Below are positions 1 through 8,278 of a stretch of 17,426 bases of DNA, piece by piece. The stretch spans positions 1-17,426 of the forward strand of contig CAZQDP010000057.1 in the NCBI GenBank assembly GCA_964592375.1. Reading direction: 5' to 3'. Each line of letters begins with the position of its first letter. Within the stretch, counting starts at the first letter, position 1. The notes beneath the pieces are model-generated. The model was given only the letters and a program-made list of their open reading frames with translations, had not been told where the DNA came from and made no database searches. The stretch comes from CAZQDP01 sp964592375. GTDB taxonomy: Bacteria; Bacillota; Clostridia; RUG12999. A program made the translations under genes and the position numbers.

Positions 1-104
1 CAAAGATGAGAATATTATAAGAATGGATAGGATTTTGTAATTTTGCGATGTTTCTTTGTGCATTCTACCTAAATACAGAAGATGGAATTTGTACATAAAA
101 TCAA

Positions 105-133
105 TTTACTTTGGTAGCTGGCAGGCATATAAT
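105..133 (+). promoter_or_regulatory. Sigma-A-type promoter for the large secreted beta-helix protein
   Basis: A -35 box TTTACT (105-110, 4 of 6 matches to TTGACA) is followed by a 17-base spacer and a perfect -10 box TATAAT (128-133). Transcription would begin near 140, leaving a leader of about 20 bases before the ribosome binding site at 151-157 and the ATG at 163. The spacing is ideal and the position fits the only gene downstream. Called from sequence alone. Confidence 0.6.
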
Positions 134-162
134 AGAGTTATCAAAGGATGGGAGAGGATTTT

Positions 163-3100
163 ATGCAAAAAAGAATTTTTAGTATTTTCTGTGTTTTCAT
201 TTTGTTACTCTGCTCACAGCAGTTTTCTATTCCCACGCAGGGTTCAATGACAAACCTAATAACGGATACATTTTCCACAAGCAGCACTCCGGAAGGATAT
301 ACTTTGGGTGCGCAGTGGAGCATTATTCCAAGCCCAGATCAAGTGGGGGATTATGCACTACGGGGCAATGACATAACGCCCGGCGGCACGGGAACTACAA
401 ATACAAGTGCTGTTCGCACCTTTGCTGCAAGAACAGGCATTTTTACATGTGAATTTAAATATTATCAGCTTATCAATGAGCTAGATCCGGCTTCAAACTA
501 TGGCGCTGTTTTTGGGGTGCAGCTCAATGCGGGCAATGCAACAACGGGGATTAGCACCGGAATTGGAAGCAATATCAGTGCATATGACGGCACAACAAAT
601 AAAACAAATTTAAAAGCCATTGATACGCCCAGAGTCGGAAGATGGGTACCCGTTAAAATTGTGGCGGACATTGGAACGGATACCTATGAGATGTGGATTG
701 ATAGCACGAAGATTGTTACAAATACATCTCCAGACGGCGTAATGGATTTTAGAGCACCTCTGACACAAGTCACATCGCTCACGATCACAACGTCCACCTC
801 GTCCCATCAGACCGGAACGATGGATATTTGCTTTGATAACATCAAGATTTATGATGGCTCTGTTCTCTCTCCGTCCATATCCCTTGTAAGCCCGGCAGAT
901 GCCGCAAGCATTACATTGGGGCAAAGCGTTTCCATGACCACAAATGTGACCGGGGACGACATTTCCAAGGTGGAATTTTATGCGAACAATCAAAAAATAG
1001 GAGAGGACACAACCTCGCCGTATGCGCTGGACTGGGTACCTTCCGAAATATCACGCTATGACCTTTATGCCACTGCTACAAATGTTTTGGGCGAAGTGTG
1101 CAAATCGTCCACTAGGTATATCTTGGTGCAGTCTCCCGCTGCAAATCTTGTCACCAACTACACCGTGTATGACAAATTTGAAAAATCAATTGTACCTCCG
1201 CCAGGGTATACAACTTTTGAAGCCCAATGGAGCATCATTGCAAATCCTACGGTTTCCTCTGATTATGTACTGCGTGGGAATGATACCTCACCATCTATAG
1301 CTACCTTAACTTCAGCAAAAAGAGGGTTTGTCAAAAAGATTGGAATATTTACAATAGAGTTGCAATATTATCAGGCCAAAAACGCCAACACCGATTCCAA
1401 TGCGCTATATACTATTCAGCAGGTAAATGGCACCTCCTCCAGGATTTACGCAGGAATAGGCAGCAATGTCAGCGTGTATGACGGCACATCCTATCAGGCC
1501 AATTTAAAGGCCATTTCAAACCCTATCGGAAGATGGATTCCCGTTCAATTTGTGATAGACACAGACCAGAACACATTTACAATGCGAGTAGACGGAGAGA
1601 TAATCACTACCAGCACCTCGCCCGACGGGATTTTGAGTTTTAGAAACATTGCCGCAAATAATAGGGATCAGTTTATCAGCTTCGCAACCTCAAGCTCTTT
1701 AGCGCAAACCTCTGAAATGGACATCTATTTTGACAATATAAAAATATATGACGGAACGACGCTGCCGGTTTTGGCACCTGTTGTAACCCTTGATGGGCCT
1801 GCGGACAGGGCAACATATAACCAAAATATTTCCATTCCTCTTACTGCAACGGCAGTGGGTGAAAACATTGCCAAGGTGGAATTTTATGCAAACAATCAAA
1901 AGATAGGGGAAGACGCCACCGCGCCATACACGCTCAATTGGACACCGAACGCCGCCATGCGAAATACCAAATATGCACTATATGCTGCGGGGGTAAACTC
2001 GGCAGGCGTCGTGGGAGAATCCCCCAGAAAATATATTCAAATCAACGTGCCCCCCGCAAATGTGCAGGCCAGCTATTATGTGGACCCTAATGGCAGCGAT
2101 ACAAATCCGGGCACTGCCGCACTGCCACTCAAAACCATCACAAAAGCCAGGGACATTGTCAGAACCATTAATAGCAATATGACAGGCGATATCGTTGTAT
2201 ATATGGCGCAGGGTGATTATGTTCTACCCTCCACTGTGGCGTTTAATGAAATAGACTCCGGAACTAATGGGTACAAAGTAATCTATAAAAACAAAGATGC
2301 AGTAGGAAGCGCGCGCATCCTCGGCGGCGCAAAGGCTACTGGTTGGGCACCTATTGACGCCAATCCCAATATCTTTAAAACAAATGTTGGCGCCAATATA
2401 CCCACTTTGTATAATTTATACGAGAATGAAAAATTAGGCAGGCTGGCAAGATACCCCAATTTCAAGCCGGATGCGGATTATGCTTCGGGGTTATCCAGTT
2501 ATTTGGTATCTGATTATCACCCCTCTGATGTGACCTATATGCAGTATGCGCCAAATGAACTAAACCCGGCATCATTTACGAAGTTTTCCTTAACCGATTA
2601 TGCAAATTGTGTATGGTGGGTATATCCCAATAAGGATTGGGGGATTAATCGCAGTCAGATTTCTTCTTTTGACACAGCACAAAGAAAAATCAATTTTACA
2701 AGCCAATGGACAGAGAGCACCGGCCTTGGAAATGAACGGTATTTCATTGAAGGAATTTATGAACTGTTGGATGTGCCCGGAGAATTCTACTATGATAAAC
2801 CCACAGGAGATTTATACTATTGGCCCATGGATGGCAATCCAAACAATAGTGAAATCATCGTACCCAGGCTCACGGATATCATTACGGTGAAGGGTTCAAG
2901 CATTGGAACCTATGCACAAAACATTACATTTGATGGCTTATATTTTTATGGATCAAAATATTCGGTTGGTATTGAAAATGGTGCCGGCATTGTTTTGCTT
3001 GGTGCAAAATTTATTGATATTGTAAATTGCCATTTTAAAAACTTAGGCGGACATAGCGTGATGATCATCAATGACAGCTCGTTTAACACCGTGTACAATT

Positions 3101-3738
3101 GTTGGATGGAGCATTTAGGCTCCGGCGGCGTATATATCAGAAACAGGCTGCTCAGAACCCAATACCCTCAAGCGAAAACACAATACAATTATATCAGCAA
3201 TTGCATCATTCAAGATTATACCGAGCTTGCCATCACCATGGTAAGCAGTGGTGGCGTTACCGTTTACAGTGCGAGTGACAATGTGATCTCCCATTGCGAA
3301 ATCATGCGAGGAGGGCGTTATGGCATCACAATGAGAGGGAACTTTGATGAGAGCAGACTAGAAATAAACAATCATTATACCTATCATAATCAATTTACGA
3401 ATCTAAAAATACATCATGTAGGAACAGATAGTGGAGATTTGGGTGCCCTGCATGGTGCGCAACTTAATCCCTCAGGAAGTAGCTATATCAATTACTTTCG
3501 TCAAATTACAGTCGATATAGCAACGGCTAATCCCACTGTGCAGGATGTGAGACCATACGGTGTATATTTGGACCACCATTATTGCTCTTTGCATCAGGTG
3601 CTATCCAATATTAAACTGTCCAATATTCAAGGATCACTTATCTTTTTCAATCAAAACCCCGAGCAAGTACTTGATAATGTAAGCTGGCTAAGCGATTTTG
3701 ATGATTCTAAAATGGATGTTGAAAACATTGGACCAGGC
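163..3738 (+). CDS. Large secreted modular protein with GH141-like right-handed beta-helix (N-terminal part, cut by assembly gap)
   Basis: About 1,192 residues are visible before the run of N. Residues 1-27 form a signal peptide (basic start, hydrophobic stretch FSIFCVFILLLC). Residues ~32-234 and ~330-531 are two copies of a LamG-like beta-sandwich, each followed by a bacterial Ig-like domain (~238-325 and ~537-628) with the shared stretch KVEFYANNQKIGED. From ~637 the pattern YVDPNGSDTNPGT, then PLKTITKARD, begins a right-handed parallel beta-helix of the kind seen in GH141 and related proteins, continuing to the gap. GH141 members act on plant polysaccharides such as pectin or xylan; activity here is inferred only from resemblance. 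The start at 163 has GGAGAGG five bases upstream, whereas the in-frame ATG at 148 has no properly spaced site. The protein should be exported and act on extracellular glycans. It most likely continues into 3839-4339. Confidence 0.85.
256..2052 (+). repeat. Tandem intragenic duplication of LamG-like plus Ig-like module
   Basis: Two units, roughly 256-1137 and 1147-2052, encode the same pair of domains at a period of about 906 bases. The best conserved part is in the Ig-like domain (about 967-1008 against 1873-1914), where DNA as well as protein is nearly the same and most differences are silent. The LamG-like parts share landmarks (AQWSII, DYxLRGND, GIGSNxSxYDGT, SPDG, FDNIKIYDG) but are otherwise well diverged. 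Confidence 0.85.
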
Positions 3739-3838
3739 NNNNNNNNNNNNNNNNNNNNNNNNNNNNNNNNNNNNNNNNNNNNNNNNNNNNNNNNNNNNNN
3801 NNNNNNNNNNNNNNNNNNNNNNNNNNNNNNNNNNNNNN
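3739..3838. other. Assembly gap (100 N)
   Basis: Exactly 100 N, a usual placeholder for a scaffold join of unknown length. The reading frame before the gap ends on a complete codon at 3738 and the frame after it begins on a codon at 3839, so the true missing length should be a multiple of three if one gene spans the join; 100 is not. See the finding on the truncated golvesin-like domain for why more than 100 bases are probably missing. Confidence 0.99.
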
Positions 3839-4339
3839 GTAAACGGCAAAGATCATTCCGTTAGCTATGTGATAAACCAAGCCATCATAGAAGATAGATG
3901 GGAAAAATTAGGTACCCATTATTTTGAAGCCGGCACCACGGGAAACGTGACAATATCCTTTAATTTAATTAGTAAATACAGGCCGGGCACTGTAAGGGCG
4001 GATGCGGTAAAGTTCGTTCCTGTGATGCAGTCATATGAAAGAGTCTCGAAAGCGCCATATTTAACCGATGGGGCAGGTCAAATGACTACATCGCTTAGCA
4101 CGGCGACCATGCTCAAAGCGGAAATGTGGTCGGATATCCCCGGCATGATGATTTTCGCCCTGTACGATGGCAATAAGCTGACTTCGCTAAAAACGCTCTC
4201 CATCGCAATTTCCCGTGAGCCTGTTTTGTATAGCATGGATATTTCGGATATGCAAAAAAATGGACGGAGTGCCAAGGCATTTATTGTAAGCGCTCTGCAA
4301 ACAATTACGCCGCTATTTAGCACCACGCCATTTCATTAA
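3839..4339 (+). CDS. C-terminal part of the large secreted protein: golvesin-like domain end plus small C-terminal domain
   Basis: This frame is open from the gap edge to TAA at 4337-4339 (166 residues, no start visible). Residues ~1-62 carry the second half of a golvesin-like domain: VNGKDHSV, then RWEKLGTHYFEAGTTGNVTIS, then VRADAVKFVP. This domain is often found at the end of secreted glycan-acting enzymes. After a linker, residues ~70-166 form a short beta-rich domain with FALYDGNKLTSLKTLS and AKAFIVSALQTITPL, resembling the C-terminus of the B-repeat protein at 13025-16765. I read it as the 3' end of the gene at 163-3738. The frame change across the N run is explained by the placeholder gap length. 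A separate gene is possible but unlikely, since the golvesin-like domain has lost its N-terminal half exactly at the gap. Confidence 0.8.
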   Translation, partial: VNGKDHSVSYVINQAIIEDRWEKLGTHYFEAGTTGNVTISFNLISKYRPGTVRADAVKFVPVMQSYERVSKAPYLTDGAGQMTTSLSTATMLKAEMWSDIPGMMIFALYDGNKLTSLKTLSIAISREPVLYSMDISDMQKNGRSAKAFIVSALQTITPLFSTTPFH

Positions 4340-4344
4340 GTGAA

Positions 4345-4390
4345 AACCCTTCGGAAGTGAAATGTTGCAATATTTCACTTCCGAAGGGTT
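4345..4390. terminator. Perfect 19-bp hairpin between convergent genes (probable bidirectional terminator)
   Basis: AACCCTTCGGAAGTGAAAT at 4345-4363 is the exact reverse complement of 4372-4390, with an 8-base loop. It sits between the stop of the plus-strand gene (4339) and the stop of the minus-strand GH3 gene (4443). Read on the minus strand the stem runs into TTTT at its foot. On the plus strand no T-run follows, so termination in that direction would be weak or need a factor. Confidence 0.65.
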
Positions 4391-4442
4391 AGAATAAAAC
4401 AGTAGCAATTTTGTTTTGAAAGTAGTGTTTGCCAAGGCCTGT

Positions 4443-6068
4443 TTATTCCACAATAACAGGCCTTAGCTTTACAGGCGACTTGCCTTCAAATGTAATCTCA
4501 CCAAGAAGACCATCTACGAATGCCCTGATAGTCTGGGGGTTTGTAGAATAGGCATTGATATATGCATCCACCGTTTCGAAATAATTATAATAAATAGAGG
4601 TGGCTCCAAAGGAAGCAACTACCGATTTTTGTGCGCCATAGGATAGGCCGTTAAACAAGGTGATGATATCTTCATGGCTGGAATAAAAGGACATACCGCG
4701 AGGGCAGAATTGTGCTAAAAAGCAGGCATAAATAATGATGTCGTCACTGACAGACAGCGCTTCTAACGTTTCCTTTGCTTTTAGGCTCTCTAGCATTGTT
4801 ACTTGAATTCCCTTTTCTTCAAAAATGCCTTTCATAACCTGCAAAGTATCCCAAAATGGAGCATAAGGCGATAGCTTAATAATGGTGACTCTTTTTACTG
4901 TTTCTTTCTGAAATGGAATCATATTATTTTCATTATTGATAAGTGTAATTGATTTTTTGGCAATCTCATAGCAGCACTTATCAAAGTCTTGTTCTTCAAA
5001 AATGCTAAGGGGAGGCATTTGTTTTTCTTTAAAAAGACCCAAGGCTTCTTTTAACTTCAGTATTCGTTCTACAGATTCATCAATGCGAGATTCAGATACT
5101 TTTCCACTGTGCACCGCCCGCTCCATTACATCAATATAATCATTGTGGCAGAACAGAACGATATCATTTCCGGCATTGAAGCTTTCAATATATACATCTT
5201 CATGTTCATATGCTGCCGAAAGTCCCTTCATATTCACCGCATCCGTGAGCACGACACCGTCAAAATGGAGCGTATCTCGCAATAGATTAATGATTTTTCG
5301 AGATGTGCTCGCTGGCCGCCTTGCCTTTCCTCTTGCAAAAGAATCATCAAGAGAAGGAATGGGGGTGTGCCCCACCATCACACTTTTTACACCTGCTGCA
5401 ACGGTAGATTGCCATATTCCTCGATATGTTTCATCCCACTGCTCCTTTGTGGTTTCATCAATGCTCATACAAAAATGAGGATCTCTATAATCCTTACCAT
5501 GCCCGGGATAATGCTTTGCCGTAGCAGCTACGCCGGCATCCTGCACTCCTTGTATTATCGCAGGAAGAAGCGTTTTGCATATGTCAGGAGAGTCGGATAG
5601 GCAGCGCACACCACTTGGAGAAAAGAAACCACCTGCAAGGTCGCAAACAGGACCAAAAATCCAATTGACGCCGCAACGGGTCTGCAATTCTCTGGCCCAA
5701 AAATGGCTTCGACTATAGGCAAGTGCCGGTGATTTTGCAGCGCCAATTGACATCATCGTAGGAATCGTGTGTAGCTCTGGGAACAACTCTCTGCCACCGT
5801 GTTCTGCATCGCAAGCGATAAAAATAGGTATTTTTTGTGCTTTAGAAGCGTCTTGAAGAATACTTTTGCATTCCTGCGCGGAGGACATCAATTCATTTTT
5901 TCCACTGAGCATATTGTCATTCAAATACAGTCCGCTATACGGCAAAGCTTGAAAGTATGCATCATAGCTGCCATATTCCATGATTGCTTTCTTCACATCG
6001 CCGGGACTTGGCATGCCGGTCTGCCCGATTTTTTCTCTGAGGGTCATTTGGCTAAGAATTTGTTTCAC
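4443..6068 (-). CDS. GH3-family glycosidase, NagZ-like (probable beta-N-acetylhexosaminidase)
   Basis: 541 residues, glycoside hydrolase family 3. An N-terminal TIM-barrel domain spans ~5-340 and a second alpha/beta domain ~365-530. Family landmarks are CDAEHGGR (86-93), KHYPGHG (185-191), and GVVLTDAVNM (271-280), in which Asp276 is the expected nucleophile. After KHYPGHG comes KDYRDPH, giving an Asp196-x-His198 pair in the place where NagZ-type enzymes hold their Asp-His acid/base dyad, so N-acetylhexosaminidase activity is more likely than plain beta-glucosidase. No signal peptide, so cytoplasmic. It starts with GTG at 6068; GGAGG at 6076-6080 lies seven bases upstream. It is the last gene of the four-gene operon, 12 bases after the GH28-like gene. 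Family assignment is strong; the exact substrate is not readable. Confidence 0.88.
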   Translation of the reverse strand: MKQILSQMTLREKIGQTGMPSPGDVKKAIMEYGSYDAYFQALPYSGLYLNDNMLSGKNELMSSAQECKSILQDASKAQKIPIFIACDAEHGGRELFPELHTIPTMMSIGAAKSPALAYSRSHFWARELQTRCGVNWIFGPVCDLAGGFFSPSGVRCLSDSPDICKTLLPAIIQGVQDAGVAATAKHYPGHGKDYRDPHFCMSIDETTKEQWDETYRGIWQSTVAAGVKSVMVGHTPIPSLDDSFARGKARRPASTSRKIINLLRDTLHFDGVVLTDAVNMKGLSAAYEHEDVYIESFNAGNDIVLFCHNDYIDVMERAVHSGKVSESRIDESVERILKLKEALGLFKEKQMPPLSIFEEQDFDKCCYEIAKKSITLINNENNMIPFQKETVKRVTIIKLSPYAPFWDTLQVMKGIFEEKGIQVTMLESLKAKETLEALSVSDDIIIYACFLAQFCPRGMSFYSSHEDIITLFNGLSYGAQKSVVASFGATSIYYNYFETVDAYINAYSTNPQTIRAFVDGLLGEITFEGKSPVKLRPVIVE

Positions 6069-6075
6069 TTCATTT

Positions 6076-6080
6076 CCTCC
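6076..6080 (-). promoter_or_regulatory. Ribosome binding site deciding the GTG start of the GH3 gene
   Basis: GGAGG on the minus strand, seven bases before GTG at 6068. An ATG at 6073 lies closer but is out of frame, which makes the GTG the only supported start. The site lies directly next to the stop codon of the upstream gene, as expected for coupled translation in an operon. Confidence 0.75.
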
Positions 6081-7532
6081 CTATTTCATTTTGATATTTT
6101 GTGCAAATTGATTGGTGGTAATATGGAGAGCATCAATATTTTTTACCAATATATTTGAAAATTTAATGTTTTCCAGGGTGATGTTATCAATGCAATGCGC
6201 CTTATCATAACCAAGCAGTTCAATAGGGGGAAGTCCATTGCAGGATACTTGAATGTTTCTAAATAAAACATCATGAATTTTGCCTCGTCGTTCTCTGCCA
6301 TATGAATATTCATGGTGCTTTATGATTTTTAGCACAATGAGGTAAGGTAGAAAATCACTTTTCGGGTCCGTTACATAAACCTCCTCTTCGCTTTGCTGGA
6401 GGGTTGGTCTTTGATGCACAGCATCATATTCCACACAGATATTTTCAAAGGTCACATCATAAATCTCTCCATGGTCGACATTTTGTATATCCAGAGCAAC
6501 ATTTGTTGTTCTCAGTATTGTGCAATTCCGAAAAGTGATGTTGTGAATGTGATCTGCATAGGTTTCTGCGCCAATTTCAAGTGCACGGCCCCAGTCGCAC
6601 CATATCACACAGTTTTCAACCAAAATATTCTCGCAGTCCATGGTGGAGGGTGATATTCCTTTGATACAAATGCTATCATCAAAAGTGCGAATAAAACAGT
6701 TTCGTACGGTGCAATTTTTGCTGTTCATCATGTCAATTCCATCACTGTTATACCGCCAGCAGCCGATGATTTTTACATTATCCACAACGAAATTCTCGCA
6801 TTCATTGGTTGCAATATTATAGACCAAGGAATTTCGAATTGTAACCCCCTCTATATGAATGTTTTTGCATCGTGTAAAATGGATGGCATGATTTCGAACG
6901 CAGTTGTCTACAGCAAAATGCCCGCCGGGGGTTGCCTCAAACAAGATTTCTTCCAAATTGTTGCTGTTATCAATCATGCCTTTGCCGATAATGCGAATAT
7001 TTTCTGCCCCATTCGCTTGTACACTTGCATAAACAACAGCATCCTCTTCAATATAGAGTGTTTGATTGCTTTTTAGGGTGATTGTTCCCATATCATGAAC
7101 GCCGGCGCCAAAATATAACGTATCCTTGCTATGTGGATCAACAAAATATGCTTTCATAGGGTCTACTAAAATATGAAGTGCATGGTGCATGCCATCTGCC
7201 TCCACCGTGTAGCCACCGGGTCTAGATAAGCGAAAGCTTGCACTATTATTTGTTTTTTCACAGGCTATTTGATAGCGCGATGGCTTGATCACTACAGCTT
7301 GTATACTATTTTGGTAAACGACCATCATGTCAACAGCCTCATCCGTTTCAAAGGAAACAAAATATGCAGTTTCCGTTTGACTAAGAGGTCGTTGATGCCC
7401 GGGCCAGCGGCAATTTAGCGGCACTGCAGATACACGCATTTCCCGAACCGGTAAATCTTCTCCGTTGACAGATACCTTCAAAACTTGAGATATTTTCTCG
7501 CCGGATGGAATATTGTAGATATGAACAGACAT
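6081..7532 (-). CDS. Cytoplasmic GH28-like right-handed beta-helix glycosidase (divergent)
   Basis: 483 residues. An N-terminal beta-rich region (~1-125, with SRPGGYTVEADG and HHALHILVDP) precedes a pectin-lyase-like beta-helix (~130-480) rich in short repeats such as NIHIEGVTIRNS and NITFRNCTI. Two GH28 active-site segments are recognisable: Asn262-Ser-Asp264-Gly, and Asp285-Asp286 in FDDSICIKG. The later GH28 segments are altered: WGRALEIGAE stands where GHG is expected, and ALDIQN where RIK is expected. It is therefore a distant GH28 or GH28/GH49-type enzyme, and polygalacturonase activity should not be assumed. No signal peptide, so it should act on imported oligosaccharides. The start at 7532 is chosen because AAAGGAGG (7541-7548) lies eight bases upstream; an in-frame ATG at 7571 would overlap the PIG-L gene and lacks such a site. 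Third gene of the operon. Confidence 0.82.
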   Translation of the reverse strand: MSVHIYNIPSGEKISQVLKVSVNGEDLPVREMRVSAVPLNCRWPGHQRPLSQTETAYFVSFETDEAVDMMVVYQNSIQAVVIKPSRYQIACEKTNNSASFRLSRPGGYTVEADGMHHALHILVDPMKAYFVDPHSKDTLYFGAGVHDMGTITLKSNQTLYIEEDAVVYASVQANGAENIRIIGKGMIDNSNNLEEILFEATPGGHFAVDNCVRNHAIHFTRCKNIHIEGVTIRNSLVYNIATNECENFVVDNVKIIGCWRYNSDGIDMMNSKNCTVRNCFIRTFDDSICIKGISPSTMDCENILVENCVIWCDWGRALEIGAETYADHIHNITFRNCTILRTTNVALDIQNVDHGEIYDVTFENICVEYDAVHQRPTLQQSEEEVYVTDPKSDFLPYLIVLKIIKHHEYSYGRERRGKIHDVLFRNIQVSCNGLPPIELLGYDKAHCIDNITLENIKFSNILVKNIDALHITTNQFAQNIKMK

Positions 7533-7540
7533 GCGAAAAA

Positions 7541-7548
7541 CCTCCTTT
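7541..7548 (-). promoter_or_regulatory. Ribosome binding site deciding the start of the GH28-like gene
   Basis: AAAGGAGG on the minus strand, eight bases before ATG at 7532 and next to the PIG-L stop codon (7550-7552). It makes 7532 rather than 7571 the likely start. Confidence 0.8.
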
Positions 7549-7549
7549 C

Positions 7550-8254
7550 TTACGGTAATATTCGATAACATCTCACCCGTTGGCTTGCCATCAGTTGTAT
7601 AAAGCCTTCTGCATATGTTGTCTCACACTGCAAGCCTCTTAAACGAGCCTGTGCGCGCTGAATTTCCAAAATATCAATATGATCATGCTCAAGCAGCCAT
7701 TTTAATTGACTTTCATGGCAAGATAACATTTTTTCTTTTATATCCATCACCTCCGTGATATCCACATATTCGGTGGGTTGAAAATGAAAATGCCTGCTTG
7801 TGTCCGCAAAAAACAGAGGAGTAACGGGCACGCAGTTGCCAAGGTGTGGGAAAAAGTGCGGACAAGAAGCGGAAAATGATGCACTAAAAACTATTTTTGA
7901 TAGTTCAGTGTGATCGGAGCAGTAATCATTCGGACTATGCGTAATGATGACATCCGGCTTTGCATAGCGCACAATGCCAATTATTTTTTTCACTTGCTCT
8001 TCATTGGCACTGCTTATCGTTAAATCTCCGATATCTGCAGTGACAACTTCAAATCCAGCAATGGCGGCCGCATTTTGCGCTTCTTTTATTCGCAAGCGAC
8101 GAAGCTCATCCGGAAGGATAACCATATGGCCCATATTCCCGTTTGCTCCATGACATACAATGACGTCATCGCCTCTTTTTTTGCATTTGATCAGCGTTCC
8201 GGAGCATCCCAATTCCATATCGTCCGGATGTGCCATGATTGCAAGTACTCTCAT
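7550..8254 (-). CDS. PIG-L (LmbE-like) family zinc deacetylase
   Basis: 234 residues, the usual size for the family. The N-terminal motif AHPDDMELGC (8-17) and HSPNDYCSDH (106-115) are the two PIG-L signatures. His9, Asp12 and His115 are the expected zinc ligands and Asp11 the expected catalytic base. Family members remove N-acetyl groups from GlcNAc-containing compounds (GlcNAc-PI, MshB and BshB substrates, chito-oligosaccharides) or other acyl-amino sugars. This gene stands beside two glycosidases rather than thiol-biosynthesis genes, so a role in breakdown or tailoring of an acylated amino sugar is more likely than bacillithiol synthesis. No signal peptide. AAAGGAG lies nine bases before the ATG at 8254. 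Second gene of the operon, 24 bases after the transporter and 17 bases before the GH28-like gene. Confidence 0.9.
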   Translation of the reverse strand: MRVLAIMAHPDDMELGCSGTLIKCKKRGDDVIVCHGANGNMGHMVILPDELRRLRIKEAQNAAAIAGFEVVTADIGDLTISSANEEQVKKIIGIVRYAKPDVIITHSPNDYCSDHTELSKIVFSASFSASCPHFFPHLGNCVPVTPLFFADTSRHFHFQPTEYVDITEVMDIKEKMLSCHESQLKWLLEHDHIDILEIQRAQARLRGLQCETTYAEGFIQLMASQRVRCYRILP

Positions 8255-8278
8255 TTTTCTTTACTCCTTTATACATAT

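Noticed and set aside
148..162. Upstream in-frame ATG at 148 as the start of the large secreted protein
   Set aside because: It has no properly spaced ribosome binding site and would put acidic residues ahead of the signal peptide. ATG at 163 has GGAGAGG five bases before it and gives a normal basic signal peptide start.
4443..6068. GH3 gene as the housekeeping cell-wall recycling enzyme nagZ
   Set aside because: No muropeptide transporter, amidase, MurQ or MurNAc genes are present. The operon context is catabolic, so a gene symbol is not justified.
7550..8254. PIG-L gene as bacillithiol or mycothiol deacetylase (BshB/MshB)
   Set aside because: No glycosyltransferase, cysteine ligase or other thiol-pathway gene is nearby, and the gene lies inside an operon with two glycosidases.
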